DNA from: Geomicrobium sp. JCM 19038
GTDB taxonomy: Bacteria; Bacillota; Bacilli; Bacillales; Marinococcaceae
Assembly: GCF_000698125.1 (NCBI RefSeq)
Contig: NZ_BAXA01000009.1
Location: 81,944-145,943 of the forward strand
Length of the DNA stretch: 64,000 bases
Reading direction: 5' to 3'
How positions within the stretch are numbered: the first letter of the stretch is position 1; each line of letters begins with the position of its first letter. The position numbers and the translations under genes are program-made. Shown piece by piece: positions 52,374 through 63,351 of this stretch. Under the pieces are notes generated by a model, which was given only the letters and a program-made list of their open reading frames with translations, was not told the origin of the DNA and did not search any database.

Positions 52374-53867
52374 ATGTCAGTTGAACAGCAGTTTTTAGAC
52401 TATGTAAAATCAATCAATCATTATATCCAAACCTTACAGTTGCTTTATTGGGATGCAAGAACGAAGCTCCCTAAAAAAGGGCAAGAAGAGCGCTCTAATG
52501 TAATTGGAACCGTATCACAACAAATTCACCACCTTACAACGTCGGATGAGTTAAAGCATTTGCTTGAAGGCGTCCAAAAGGACGAAACGGTCAGTGATGT
52601 CACGAAGCATTCAGCAATTCTCGTTCAGAAGAAGTACGATGAATTTACGAAGATCCCAGCAGAAGAATACAAAGAATACATTATGCTTTCTTCTCGTTCT
52701 GAACTTGCTTGGGAACAAGCGAAAGAGTCGAATGACTTTGAAAGCTTTAAACCTTATTTGGAGAAAATTGTTGCGTATAAGAAGAAGACGATTGAATACT
52801 TAGGTTATGAAGGCCATCCGTACAATTGCTTACTTGATGATTTTGAACCAGGAATGACAGTTGAGAAATTAGACGTTATTTTCGAACAATTAAAAGAGGT
52901 GCTTATTCCACTTATTCAAGACGTCGTACAAGCCGATCGACAACCAGATGCAAATGTGTTGTTCCATCATTTTCCTAAAGCAGAACAAGAGAAGTTAAGT
53001 CATGCGTTTTTGGAGACAATTGGCTATGACTTTGATGCAGGAAGACTTGATGAAACGGTTCATCCGTTTGCGACAGGCATTAACCGCAACGATGTACGTG
53101 TGACGACGAAATACAATGAAACGGATTTCCGTGTTGCTCTGCTTGGAACGATTCATGAAGGAGGCCATGCGTTGTATGAGCAGAACATTGGTGAACATCT
53201 AATCGGAACTCCTGCAAGTGCAGCAAGCTCATTTGGTATTCATGAATCACAATCCTTGTTTATGGAGAAGTTTATTGGTCAAAATGAAGGGTTTTGGAAA
53301 ACAAATTATCCAGTTTTAAAGAAGTATGCTGGAGGTTCGTTTGATGATGTTTCATTCGATGATTTTTACTTTGCTTTAAACGAAGCAAAGCCATCATTTA
53401 TTCGAATTGAAGCGGACGAGTTAACGTATTGTTTGCACGTGATCTTGCGTTATGAGTTAGAGAAAGCGTTATTTAGTAATGAAATTCAAGTCGAAGAACT
53501 GCCAACCAACTGGAATGAGAAGATGGAAGAATACTTTGGCATTGTTCCTGATACCGATTCTGAAGGTGTGCTACAAGATGTTCATTGGCCAAGTGGTATG
53601 TTCGGATATTTCCCATCGTACGCGTTAGGCTACATTTACGCAGCCCAACTAAAACAAGCGTTAGTCAAAGACATCCCTGATTTTGAAGAACGGATTCAAA
53701 ATGGAGACATCAAAGCAATCACCGCGTGGATGACAAAGAACGTTCATGAACATGGGGCGATGAAAGAACCACGAGAAATCATTTATGATGCGACAGGCGA
53801 AGACGTAAATGCTGAACCGCTATTAAGCTACTTAAAGGATAAGTATACTAAGCTATATCATTTATAA
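52374..53867 (+). CDS. ypwA: M32 metallocarboxypeptidase (YpwA-like)
   Basis: 497 aa, close to B. subtilis YpwA (501). Zinc motif HEGGH at about residues 261-265 in GTIHEGGHALYEQ, then GIHESQSLFMEKFIG (second Glu ligand region), SFIRIEADELTY (family IRxxADELTYxLH) and GYFPSYALGYIYAAQ. Cytoplasmic, thermostable-type carboxypeptidase that trims C-terminal residues except Pro. ATG 52374 follows TGGAGGAA. Single gene. Confidence 0.94.
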   Translation: MSVEQQFLDYVKSINHYIQTLQLLYWDARTKLPKKGQEERSNVIGTVSQQIHHLTTSDELKHLLEGVQKDETVSDVTKHSAILVQKKYDEFTKIPAEEYKEYIMLSSRSELAWEQAKESNDFESFKPYLEKIVAYKKKTIEYLGYEGHPYNCLLDDFEPGMTVEKLDVIFEQLKEVLIPLIQDVVQADRQPDANVLFHHFPKAEQEKLSHAFLETIGYDFDAGRLDETVHPFATGINRNDVRVTTKYNETDFRVALLGTIHEGGHALYEQNIGEHLIGTPASAASSFGIHESQSLFMEKFIGQNEGFWKTNYPVLKKYAGGSFDDVSFDDFYFALNEAKPSFIRIEADELTYCLHVILRYELEKALFSNEIQVEELPTNWNEKMEEYFGIVPDTDSEGVLQDVHWPSGMFGYFPSYALGYIYAAQLKQALVKDIPDFEERIQNGDIKAITAWMTKNVHEHGAMKEPREIIYDATGEDVNAEPLLSYLKDKYTKLYHL

Positions 53868-53905
53868 AAAACCGGATCACCGTTTCATTTCGGTGGTCCG
53901 GTTTA
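53868..53905. terminator. Bidirectional terminator between ypwA and glpP
   Basis: AAACCGGATCACCG / CGGTGGTCCGGTTT with a TTTCATTT loop; A and T runs on both sides. Confidence 0.85.
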
Positions 53906-54448
53906 CACGTTCCATAAGTCTTTTCTAGAAGTTGTCACAGCTTTTGCACCCGCATCAAGTGCGCCTTGTACGTCTTGTTCTGAAGTGATTAGCCCACCAG
54001 CAATAACGTCAATTCCAGTTTCTGTCCGCACTTTTTGAATGTAGTTTGGCAAAATACCAGGAAGTACTTCGAGCACATCTGGTTCGACGGTTTTAATTTG
54101 TTGGTAGCTCGTATTCAGTGCCATCGTATCGAGTAGAAATACTCGTTGGATCGCTAATAGGTTGCTCTTTTTAGCCGTTTTCAACATGTTTGCTCTCGTT
54201 GAAATGACCCCGGCAGGGCGAATCGATTGGCAAATGAATTCTGCTGCATAGCGATCACTTTTCAAACCTTGAACGAGGTCCGCATGTAACAACATTTTCT
54301 TGTTCGATTCATTTGCGAATTTCCGCATTGTCGTTAGCATCGATAAGTGGATGTCGAGGACGACGAAGAAATCGTCGTCACGCTCCATCACTTGTTCAAA
54401 ATCTTTCATCGTGTTCACAGCAGGAAGAACAGACTGGTTACCAAACAT
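53903..54448 (-). CDS. glpP: Glycerol operon antiterminator GlpP
   Basis: 181 aa (B. subtilis GlpP 192). Barrel-like RNA-binding protein: VLPAVNTMKDFEQVMERDDDFFVVLDIHLSML, LLHADLVQGLKSDRYAAEFI, VLEVLPGILPN, IAGGLITSEQDVQGALDAGAKAVTTS. With glycerol-3-phosphate it binds leader RNA and prevents termination in front of glp genes. Its ATG overlaps the glpD stop by 1 nt (TAATG), so it is the last gene of the glp operon, unlike B. subtilis where glpP comes first with its own promoter. Confidence 0.93.
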   Translation of the reverse strand: MFGNQSVLPAVNTMKDFEQVMERDDDFFVVLDIHLSMLTTMRKFANESNKKMLLHADLVQGLKSDRYAAEFICQSIRPAGVISTRANMLKTAKKSNLLAIQRVFLLDTMALNTSYQQIKTVEPDVLEVLPGILPNYIQKVRTETGIDVIAGGLITSEQDVQGALDAGAKAVTTSRKDLWNV

Positions 54449-56098
54449 TACAGTACGCTCCTTAGCGTGGCGAGATCTTCTTGTTCATCCAATTCTGCTT
54501 CGTATTCACTCTTCTCATCGTCAGACCAACCGATCAGTTCACTCATCACTTGCACGATTTGTGATTTATAACGGTATACACTTTCGATATCGAACAACAA
54601 GTACGACGTACGACGTAAGAAGAAGTCGACCGGTGTTGCGGCCATCTCATGTTCGATGCTGTAGCGCAACATCGCATAAAGTGGTGCAGGTAATCCGTAT
54701 TGCTGTTCATCGTTCAAGTATTGATGAACGACTGAAGCGTTGGAACCGTATCTCTCTGCAATTTCTTCACTCATCTTCTTTTCAAGTCCACGGTTAATAC
54801 CATCTTGAATCGATTTCTCTTTAAACGCCTGATAGCCTTGTGAACCGCCAACATTTCCACCAGATAAGACGAGGTGTTTCGTCTGGCATTCAGGGAAGCT
54901 TTGCCCAGTTTCTTTCGAGATTTCCTCAGCGGCAATGGATACGATTGTATCGGCCATCTTCCGGTATCCTGTTAATTTTCCACCAGCAATGGTCATTAAG
55001 CCACTTTCAGAGTGAAAGATCTCGTCTTTTCTAGAGATTTCTGAAGGGTCTTTACCGTCTTCATGAATGAGCGGGCGCAGACCAGACCAGCTTGATTCTA
55101 CATCGGTTTTCGTTAAGTGATAGCCTGGGAATAGCCCGTTTGCCGCATCCAAGATGTAATGAACATCATCGATGGTTACTCCAGGTTCTTTTTGGTCAGC
55201 GTCAAAGTTTGTATCGGTCGTACCGATGTACACTTTCTCGCCACGAGGGATTGCAAACATCATTCGGCCGTCACCGAACGGGGTGTCAAAGTAGAGCGCT
55301 TGTTGCAACGGTAATCGTTCTTTTGAAACAACGAGGTGAACACCTTTCGTTAAATGAATCGACTTACCTTCACGAGAGCGATCTTGTTCACGCAACGTAT
55401 CGACCCAAGGACCTGTAGCATTGACAATCTTTTTAGCATAGATCTTAATACTTTCCCCAGTGAGTAAATCTACAGCAGTCACACCGACAAGTTTTTTGTT
55501 GTCATAAATAAACGACTCAGCACGCACGTAATTGGCAAGCTTAGCTCCACGTTCAGCTGCACTTTTCGCAACTTCCATCGTAAGTCTCGCATCATCAGTA
55601 CGATACTCAACGTACATTCCAGCACCTTTTAAGTCTTTCTTTGAAAGGATCGACTCTTGTTTGAGTGCTTGTTTCGAGCTCATCATCGTTCTGCGCTCAG
55701 CCTTCTTAACGCCGGCGAGACGGTCATAGACCGACAGCCTACGGAAGTGGTGAGTGCATTAAACGTTCCGCCTTTATAAAAGGGAAGCATCATTCGGACT
55801 GGCTCTGTTACGTGAGGGGCGTTTTCATATACAATCGCTCGTTCTTTGCCGACTTCAGCGACAAGCTTCACTTCAAATTGTTTTAGATAACGTAAACCAC
55901 CGTGAATAAGTTTCGTTGAACGGCTTGACGTACCTGCCGCAAAGTCTTGCATTTCAATGAGCCTGTATCAAGGCCTCGTGATTGTGCATCAAGAGCAATC
56001 CCGCTCCCGGTAATCCCGCCACCAATGACGAGTAGGTCTAATGTTTGTGATTGCATGGTTGCAAGTGCTGTTTTGCGTCCATTAAGTGAGAATTCCAT
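54448..56098 (-). CDS. glpD: Aerobic glycerol-3-phosphate dehydrogenase GlpD (two frameshifts)
   Basis: FAD-dependent, membrane-associated; oxidises G3P to DHAP feeding quinones. Start ATG 56098 with AGGAGGG. FAD motif [46 protein letters not shown]. One base lost near 55955 (expected [21 protein letters not shown]) and one near 55737 (expected [19 protein letters not shown]). Repaired length about 550 aa, normal for GlpD. Preceded by a terminator-type leader, so GlpP-dependent control is likely. Confidence 0.9.
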
Positions 56099-56122
56099 AG
56101 CTGATTTCCCTCCTAGGGTTAT

Positions 56123-56181
56123 AAAAAAGGGATTACAACGCTCAAGTAAACGTAGTCGTTTACTTGAAGTGCTGCAATCCC
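56123..56181 (-). terminator. GlpP-controlled leader terminator upstream of glpD
   Basis: On the minus strand GGGATTGCAGCACTTCAAGT... pairs with ...ACTTGAGCGTTGTAATCCC (about 25 bp with two mismatches), followed by six T and then, 15 nt on, the glpD ribosome site. A strong terminator between glpK and glpD in the same operon is the expected target of GlpP antitermination. Confidence 0.8.
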
Positions 56182-56203
56182 CTCATCGTCTCAAAGATTC
56201 AGT

Positions 56204-56233
56204 CATTAACTTGTTACGTTAAGTTTACGACAA
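56204..56233 (-). promoter_or_regulatory. Possible internal glpD promoter
   Basis: Minus strand TTGTCG (56228-56233), 18 bp, TTAATG (56204-56209), just upstream of the leader terminator. B. subtilis glpD also has its own promoter. Weak match. Confidence 0.35.
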
Positions 56234-56253
56234 ATGATTCGTTTCGTAAAGCA

Positions 56254-57767
<1,514 letters not shown>

Positions 57768-57774
57768 TCAATAA

Positions 57775-58479
57775 TTAGAACATGAGTGTATAAAGGATTG
57801 CACCAACAATACCACCAGCAATTGGACCTAGAATTGGAACCCATGCATACGCCCAATCGGATGGACCTTTCTTATCAATTGGTAAAATAGCATGTGCAAT
57901 TCTTGGACCTAAGTCACGAGCAGGGTTGATTGCATAACCTGTCGGACCACCAAGTGAAAGGCCGATCGCGATAATTAGTAAACCGACGACAAGCGGATTT
58001 AAACCTTCACTAAAGGTATTTGCCCCAATTGCCAGTAAACCAAACACAAGAACTGCAGTACCAATAAATTCAGCAATGAAATTCGACGGTGTATGACGAA
58101 TCGCTGGCGCTGTCGCAAACACACCAAGCTTCGTCGCTGGGTCTGGTGTTACCTTCCAATGTGGATAGTAATGGAAGAACACAACGACTGCTCCTGCAAT
58201 CGCACCGAGAATTTGCCCGATGATATATCCTGGGACTTGATTCCAAGGAAATTCACCGATTGCCGCAAAACCTAGCGTTACAGCCGGATTGAGGTGGGCA
58301 TCACTAATTGTTCCAGATACATAGACACCAAGAGCAACGGCGAAACCCCAACCTATGGAAATGGCAATCCAACCTGCCCCTTCCGCTTTTGACCCCTTCA
58401 AACTGACCGCAGCCACAACACCGGCACCAAAGATAATTAAAATCATCGTGCCAACAAACTCCGCAACGTATTCCAACAT
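57775..58479 (-). CDS. glpF: Glycerol uptake facilitator GlpF
   Basis: 234-aa MIP-family channel with six helices and two half-helices; NPA boxes in DAHLNPAVTLGFAA and YAINPARDLGPR. Asp after NPAR and the Gly/Phe-rich pore positions point to an aquaglyceroporin rather than a water channel. Slightly shorter than B. subtilis GlpF (274) with a compact C-terminus. First gene of the operon; 25 nt before glpK. Confidence 0.93.
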   Translation of the reverse strand: MLEYVAEFVGTMILIIFGAGVVAAVSLKGSKAEGAGWIAISIGWGFAVALGVYVSGTISDAHLNPAVTLGFAAIGEFPWNQVPGYIIGQILGAIAGAVVVFFHYYPHWKVTPDPATKLGVFATAPAIRHTPSNFIAEFIGTAVLVFGLLAIGANTFSEGLNPLVVGLLIIAIGLSLGGPTGYAINPARDLGPRIAHAILPIDKKGPSDWAYAWVPILGPIAGGIVGAILYTLMF

Positions 58480-58522
58480 TGCAAAAACCCCCTTAATGAG
58501 TTGTTTTTTAGCTTATCGGTAT

Positions 58523-58579
58523 AAAAAAAGAGCAGCTTTTTTCACAGGTCGCATAGGACTCCGTCAAAAAAGCTGCTCT
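58523..58579 (-). terminator. GlpP-controlled leader terminator upstream of glpF
   Basis: On the minus strand AGAGCAGCTTTTTTGAC ... AAAAAAGCTGCTCT followed by TTTTTTTAT, about 40 nt before the glpF start. Same arrangement as in front of glpD; expected target of GlpP. Confidence 0.85.
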
Positions 58580-58614
58580 CATAAGCTCATCAGCTGATTG
58601 GTTAACTTAAGGTA

Positions 58615-58643
58615 AGTATATAACGATATCTAGTAATTGTAAA
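58615..58643 (-). promoter_or_regulatory. glpF promoter
   Basis: Minus strand TTTACA (58638-58643), 17-bp spacer, TATACT (58615-58620). The -35 lies inside the cre site. Confidence 0.7.
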
Positions 58644-58651
58644 CGGATTCA
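58637..58651 (-). promoter_or_regulatory. CcpA cre site 1 over the glpF promoter
   Basis: Plus-strand TTGTAAACGGATTCA matches the consensus WTGNAANCGNWNNCW at all defined positions and overlaps the -35, so CcpA binding would block transcription in the presence of preferred sugars. Confidence 0.75.
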
Positions 58652-58694
58652 TAGTATTCAATTAGTAAATTTATCATGTTTTCCATAGAATAGT

Positions 58695-58709
58695 ATGCAA
58701 TCGTTTACA
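58695..58709 (-). promoter_or_regulatory. CcpA cre site 2 upstream of glpF
   Basis: ATGCAATCGTTTACA also matches the cre consensus fully. It is 58 bp from site 1 (start to start), upstream of the glpF promoter. Confidence 0.7.
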
Positions 58710-58720
58710 AAAACAGAACT

Positions 58721-58751
58721 TAAAAAAACCAAGCTCAAAAAGAACTTGGTC
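58721..58751 (-). terminator. Terminator of the nitroreductase gene
   Basis: Minus strand ACCAAG-N11-CTTGGT followed by TTTTTT. Short stem; it lies 39 nt after the stop at 58790. Confidence 0.6.
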
Positions 58752-58789
58752 AAAAAGCCGTTGAGAATTCCTACTAGCACTCTTCGTCG

Positions 58790-59458
58790 TTATTCAACCC
58801 AGTCAACAATTTCTTGCTGCGACTGTCTCACTTTAGAAACATTAGGTTCGTTTGCCCGGTAACCAAAAGCAACCATCACAGATACGTCGTAAGGATCATC
58901 TTCATTAACAATTCCTTTTTGCTGCAGAAAAGATGTGACTTTCTCGTAATGAAAGCCTTCAATTGGACAAGAGTCGATGCCAATACCAGCGGCAGCACTC
59001 ATCATATTGCCAAGGGCAATGTACGTCTGTTTCGATGCCCAATCAAAGAGTGTTCGATCACGATTCAAAATGTTGATATTCGTATCTTGAAAAGTGCGAT
59101 ATGCAGGAAGAATATGTTGCTCGAACGTTTCTTCTGGCATGCCTTTGACGTTGGTCATCATATGCCTTGCATACTCTGAATCATAACGCGCATCGTTTCT
59201 TGCGAGAATGATGACAAAATGGCTAGCTGTTTCAAGTTGCTTTACCGCACCAGAAGAGTAAGTAGACAGCTCTTTACGTATCGCTTCATTTTGGACGACG
59301 ATAAACTTCCACGGTTCAAGTCCAATGGAACTCGGCGATAGTCTAGCAATCTCTAATAGAAAAGAAAAGTCTTCCTCAGAAATCTTTTGATCTGGATCAA
59401 ACGCTTTCGTCGCATGACGAAAATGTGCTGCATCGAGTAAAAGTTGTTTACGTTCCAT
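58790..59458 (-). CDS. NAD(P)H-dependent nitroreductase-family flavoprotein (YfkO-like)
   Basis: 222 aa, same length as B. subtilis YfkO (221). FMN-binding HATKAFDP at the N-terminus, LSPSSIGLEPWKFIVVQN, HILPAYRTF, SKQTYIALGNMMSAAAGIGIDSCPIEGF (conserved SCP/EG), VAFGYRANEP near the end. Cytoplasmic FMN enzyme reducing nitro-compounds, quinones or aldehydes. Has its own promoter (59484-59512). Substrate not predictable. Confidence 0.88.
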   Translation of the reverse strand: MERKQLLLDAAHFRHATKAFDPDQKISEEDFSFLLEIARLSPSSIGLEPWKFIVVQNEAIRKELSTYSSGAVKQLETASHFVIILARNDARYDSEYARHMMTNVKGMPEETFEQHILPAYRTFQDTNINILNRDRTLFDWASKQTYIALGNMMSAAAGIGIDSCPIEGFHYEKVTSFLQQKGIVNEDDPYDVSVMVAFGYRANEPNVSKVRQSQQEIVDWVE

Positions 59459-59483
59459 CGTTTGTACACCTCTCTTGCTGTTT

Positions 59484-59512
59484 ACTATAGCGAAGAGCGT
59501 GCATCAATTCAA
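59484..59512 (-). promoter_or_regulatory. Nitroreductase promoter
   Basis: Minus strand TTGAAT (59507-59512), 17 bp, TATAGT (59484-59489). Confidence 0.65.
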
Positions 59513-59524
59513 AGAAAGAAGCTG

Positions 59525-60421
59525 TTAGTTGGACTTTTCTCTTTCGAGTAGCTCAATCAATTGTTTTGCTTCAGTAAGCGTTTGATCATCAATCGCTTTA
59601 CTCGGGAAGCGAACGTGGGCAGATTCAATAATGTTACGCATTTTGAAGATTTCTTTTCGAATGGTCACGCCACCCATGCCAAGTTGTGCTTCGAAACGAA
59701 TAAGAGGTAAATAATGAAAAAACAGTCGCTGTGCTTTTTCTTTTTCTCCTGACATGTACGTTTGGTAAACCCCTTTAAGCACATCAGGATAAGCAAAACC
59801 AGTCATTGTACCGTTTGCACCGCGTTCTAATTCTTCATAAAAATAAACGCCACCGAGTCCACCTAAAATGGTCAGTGAATCGGATTCATTTCGTATTTGT
59901 GTAATTTTAATCGGGGAAGGGGCTTCTTCGAGTTTTATATATTCAACATTGGAAACGTCTCGTTCGAGTTGCGCGAGAAGTTTGGCCGACATCGTTACAT
60001 TTGTGGTAACAGGCTCGTCTTGAACGACAATTGGAATTGAAATCGCATCATTAATCATCTGGTAATGGTGAATGATTGCTTGTTCGTTGCGGAGGTTTAA
60101 AGGAGGGGCGACCATAATCGCGCTGGCGCCTAATTGTTCTGCCGTTCTTGCGTAATGAATGGCAACTTCAGTGCCTGGTGCAGTGCATCCAACAATGATT
60201 GGCACTCTTCCTTGGACTGTTGCCACGGTCTCTTCAATCACTTGAACTCGTTCAGCTTCTGTCAGTTTGTTCGATTCACCCATAATGCCTAAGATCGTCA
60301 ACCCATCGACACCATTATCTAGATAGAAGTTCGTTAGGTTTCGAAGGCTAGGTAAGTCTACTTGTCCATCCTCAGTAAATGGTGTAATCGTAATGGTGCA
60401 AATCCCGTGCAGTTTCTCCAT
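59525..60421 (-). CDS. Dihydrodipicolinate synthase/N-acetylneuraminate lyase family aldolase
   Basis: 298 aa from ATG 60421 (MEKLHGICTITITPFTEDGQVD), GGGAGTG upstream; the longer frame starts in the promoter. Class I aldolase barrel with the Schiff-base Lys in VEYIKLEEAP and GESNKLTEAE. DapA-specific residues are missing: the GTTGE threonines are replaced (GIMGES), and the PYYNKP tyrosine loop is APPLNLRNEQ. So it is not the lysine-pathway DapA but a related pyruvate- or keto-sugar-acid aldolase/dehydratase. Substrate unknown. Confidence 0.85.
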   Translation of the reverse strand: MEKLHGICTITITPFTEDGQVDLPSLRNLTNFYLDNGVDGLTILGIMGESNKLTEAERVQVIEETVATVQGRVPIIVGCTAPGTEVAIHYARTAEQLGASAIMVAPPLNLRNEQAIIHHYQMINDAISIPIVVQDEPVTTNVTMSAKLLAQLERDVSNVEYIKLEEAPSPIKITQIRNESDSLTILGGLGGVYFYEELERGANGTMTGFAYPDVLKGVYQTYMSGEKEKAQRLFFHYLPLIRFEAQLGMGGVTIRKEIFKMRNIIESAHVRFPSKAIDDQTLTEAKQLIELLEREKSN

Positions 60422-60462
60422 TGTATACACTCCCTTTTGTAGATGAATCGAGCTTCGTCTAC

Positions 60463-60492
60463 AGTTTAAAACAAATAATTTGAAATCGTCAA
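60463..60492 (-). promoter_or_regulatory. Aldolase gene promoter
   Basis: Minus strand TTGACG (60487-60492), 18 bp, TAAACT (60463-60468), directly after the terminator of the preceding operon. Confidence 0.5.
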
Positions 60493-60493
60493 A

Positions 60494-60533
60494 CAAAAGT
60501 AAGCGAGTGCCAAATTGCACACGCTTACTTTTG
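60494..60533 (-). terminator. Terminator of the MFS-reductase operon
   Basis: Minus strand AAAGTAAGCGTGTGC / GCACTCGCTTACTTT (one mismatch), then TG TTTG; 28 nt after the reductase stop. Confidence 0.85.
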
Positions 60534-60560
60534 AAAAAGCTGGGTACGTATTGAATTATA

Positions 60561-61121
60561 CTAAAGAACGCACTTAGCAGTGAGATAGTGATTTATTGCG
60601 TTCGCTTGTGCGATCGCAAAGGAGTCATCTTTCATTGTCTCAGGCTTTCCGGCATCTCCGATGATGTAATAAGAAAGTGGCTGAAAGTTTAAGAACGTCA
60701 ATGCGTGACCGAACTGTTGGAGAAGTGGCAATGCTTTCAAGCGTGGGTGGTCACCACCGACGATGAGAACGATCGGTTCAATCTGTGCAAGCTTGTTTTT
60801 AAGTTCATCGCCATAGTCTCGGTCTCTTACGGCTTGGCTAAAACGATCGAACATCGTTTTCATGAGTCCACTCATGCCGTACCAATAAAGCGGTGTCGCA
60901 AAAACAACGATGTCGTGAGTGAGGAAGACCTCAACGATTTTGTCGTAATCGTCATGAACGGCATCAAACCCATCAGTGTCATGGCGCTGATCAATGATTT
61001 GGTGAATGGTTAAGTCTTTTAAGTAGATATCGGTCGTCTCAATTCCTTTTGTGACTTCATTGGCAAGATATGACGTGTTGCTTGTTTCACGACTGCTACC
61101 GTGAATGACTGCTACTTTCAT
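60561..61121 (-). CDS. Flavodoxin-fold NAD(P)H oxidoreductase (YwqN-like)
   Basis: 186 aa. MKVAVIHGSSRETSNTSYLA is the FMN phosphate-binding loop; ATPLYWYGMSGLMKTMFDRF holds the isoalloxazine-contacting segment typical of NADPH-dependent FMN reductases and iron-sulfur flavoproteins. GGAGG 7 nt upstream of ATG 61121; overlaps the MFS stop (ATGA). Probably acts on the compound handled by the MFS protein, e.g. a quinone or nitro/azo compound; inference. Confidence 0.85.
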   Translation of the reverse strand: MKVAVIHGSSRETSNTSYLANEVTKGIETTDIYLKDLTIHQIIDQRHDTDGFDAVHDDYDKIVEVFLTHDIVVFATPLYWYGMSGLMKTMFDRFSQAVRDRDYGDELKNKLAQIEPIVLIVGGDHPRLKALPLLQQFGHALTFLNFQPLSYYIIGDAGKPETMKDDSFAIAQANAINHYLTAKCVL

Positions 61122-62330
61122 GATTTTTCCTCCTTCGTAACATAACCTTTACCTGAAATGTACCCGACAACCGTGAGCACGATTGCGAGTAAAAACAATA
61201 CGATTAATGGCGACTGCCATTGTCCTGCGATATCGTAGAGCATGCCAAATGCAATCGGTCCAAACGCTGCAAGCAAATAGCCTACAGACTGAGCGAGCCA
61301 GATAACTTTGAAGCCTCATTTCCTGTGTGAGTGCGAAGCGCAAACAGCATCATTGCTAATCCAAAGCCACTTCCAGAAGCAATGCCCATCAAGATAGCGG
61401 CAAGTGGTAACCAAAGTTCTAGATAGAACAAGGTGATTGCCAAAAGAAAGGTGACTCCGATGAATGCGCCTAACCAGCGTTGGTCTTTTAATCTGCCGGC
61501 AAGCACTGGAATGATAAATGTCATAGGCACGATTGCTGTCTGCATGAGTGCAAGCATCACGCCAGCTGTAGCAGGCGAGTAACCACTTTCTTGAAGCATT
61601 TGTGGTAACCACGTCATCGTTGTGTAGTATTGAAGAGACTGAATCCCCATGAACATCGTCACACACCAAGTTAAGGGAGAACGAAACATCTCGTTATTTT
61701 TAAAAGATGATGGTTGTCTTGCAACGCTTTGATTGGACTTCTTTTGCCACATGTACAGCCCCCACATTGCTGCAGCAAGCACTGCCAACAAACCAAATAC
61801 CCCAAGTGCTCCGTTCCAATCAAGTGAACGTGAAGCGAGTGGTTCAGCAATCCCTGAAGCAACGGCTGCGGCAAGGTTCATCGTAATGGCATAGATGCCT
61901 GTCATTAGCCGATCGATTGAGGGAAGTGTTGCTTAATAATGCCTGGTAATAAAACATTTCCAATTGCAATTCCAATCCCAATGAGTGCTGTTCCACTGAT
62001 TAAAAACGTGAAGCTCGGCGCAATCCGAAGGAATGTACCGATTGCGATAATCGTTAACGCAGCAAGAACGACCCGTTCCATTCCAAAGCGCACAGCAAGA
62101 CGTGGTGCGAACGGGGAAAGTAAAGCAAATAACAACAAGGGAATCGTCGTTACACTGCCGAGCATCGCATTCGATAACACTAGCTGATCTTGAATTGTCG
62201 GCAACAACGGCCCAATGGCGATCATCGGCGCTCGCAAATTCGCTGCAATAAGTAAAATTCCGATAATAAAAACAAAGCGAATGTGAGTTTCGCTCGCGTG
62301 GTCATTCAAAGATTCATAACTTCTCACCAA
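61118..62330 (-). CDS. CynX/NimT-type MFS transporter (two frameshifts)
   Basis: About 404 aa after repair, 12 transmembrane segments. RFVFIIGILLIAANLRAPMIAIGPLLP is the CynX/NimT N-terminal signature (ANLRAP). Breaks: near 61907 (QSIGLMTGIYAITMNLA) and near 61300 (SGxAQSVGYLLAAFGPIAFGM). Each needs one base. Similar to B. subtilis YycB and E. coli CynX/NimT, exporters or importers of cyanate, nitroimidazoles and related. Divergent LysR regulator gene at 62450 is the likely activator. Confidence 0.87.
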
Positions 62331-62419
62331 AAACGCCCCTGTCTCGTCATTGCCTACCTCTTCTCTATACGATAAGCTAAAAATAACGATCTGAAAAACG
62401 AATAATATCGATTAAAACA

Positions 62420-62434
62420 ATCGGATAATCCGAT
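62420..62434. promoter_or_regulatory. LysR-type (T-N11-A) box
   Basis: ATCGGATAATCCGAT is a perfect interrupted palindrome and contains T-N11-A. It lies 15 bp upstream of the LysR ATG, between the divergent genes. A second partial ATCGAT is at 62407. Candidate regulator binding site. Confidence 0.6.
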
Positions 62435-62449
62435 GGAAGGTGATCCGAG

Positions 62450-63349
62450 ATGGAAATGAAGCAATTACTGACGTTTAAAGAAGCAGCAGAGAGCTTGAAT
62501 TTTACGAAAACAGCCAAAAAACTAAACTTCGCCCAATCGAGTGTGACAGCACACATCCGTGCGATTGAAGAGCATGTAGGAATGCCGTTGTTCGAACGAT
62601 TAGGCAAGCGACTCATTCTCACGGAAGAAGGCAAACGATACAAACACTTTGCTGAGCAAATGCTCGATTTAGATAAAGCATCACGAACCGCGTTGCAAGG
62701 AGAAGAGGAAAGCTCAGGCACACTCGTTGTCGGAGCGCAAGAAAGTCAATGCACGTACCGGCTGACGCCGATTCTAAAAACATTCAAAGCGAAGTATCCG
62801 AATGTCGAATTAATCTTCCGTCCGGCACACTCTGAAGATATGGCGCGTGAACAACTGTTAGATGGCACACTGGACGTTGCGTTTATTATGGACACCGCAA
62901 AGCCATGCAAATCGCTCATTGTTGAGCGGTTAGTAGAAGAAGGCATTGCGCTTATTGCGTCTTCAGAACATTCATTGCATCAAAAGAAAAAGATTGTTGC
63001 TAAAGATCTAGCAGAAGAGACACTTCTTTTAACAGAAGCAGGTTGTTCTTATCGAAACATTTTAGAGCATAGTTTGTTTGCTTCGAACATCGCCCCGGCA
63101 AACAAAATTGAATTTGTTAGCATCGAAGCGATCAAACAATGTGTGGTCGCTAACCTAGGTGTCGCTTTACTTCCTACAATGGCGGTCGAGAATGATTTAA
63201 AAGAAGGTCGAGTGATTCAACTAGACGCTCGTTTTTTTACGACACCTGTTTATACGCACATCGCTTGGCATGAAGATAAGCACTTATCAAAGCCGTTGCA
63301 AGCGTTCATTGACGACACACGGCAAACTTTTCAAGCACTTGCTCATTAG
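62450..63349 (+). CDS. LysR-family transcriptional regulator
   Basis: 299 aa. N-terminal winged helix MEMKQLLTFKEAAESLNFTKTAKKLNFAQSSVTAHIRAIEEHVGMPLFERLGKRLILTEEG is CysL/CynR-like. The effector domain (about 90-295) has LVVGAQESQCTYRLTPILKTFKAKYP. AAGGTG upstream. Divergent from the MFS-reductase operon, which it probably controls, with the T-N11-A box between them. Inducer unknown. Confidence 0.92.
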   Translation: MEMKQLLTFKEAAESLNFTKTAKKLNFAQSSVTAHIRAIEEHVGMPLFERLGKRLILTEEGKRYKHFAEQMLDLDKASRTALQGEEESSGTLVVGAQESQCTYRLTPILKTFKAKYPNVELIFRPAHSEDMAREQLLDGTLDVAFIMDTAKPCKSLIVERLVEEGIALIASSEHSLHQKKKIVAKDLAEETLLLTEAGCSYRNILEHSLFASNIAPANKIEFVSIEAIKQCVVANLGVALLPTMAVENDLKEGRVIQLDARFFTTPVYTHIAWHEDKHLSKPLQAFIDDTRQTFQALAH

Positions 63350-63351
63350 AA

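Noticed and set aside
59525..60421. Lysine-pathway dapA
   Set aside because: Key DapA residues (GTTGE threonines, catalytic Tyr) are absent and no lysine genes are adjacent.
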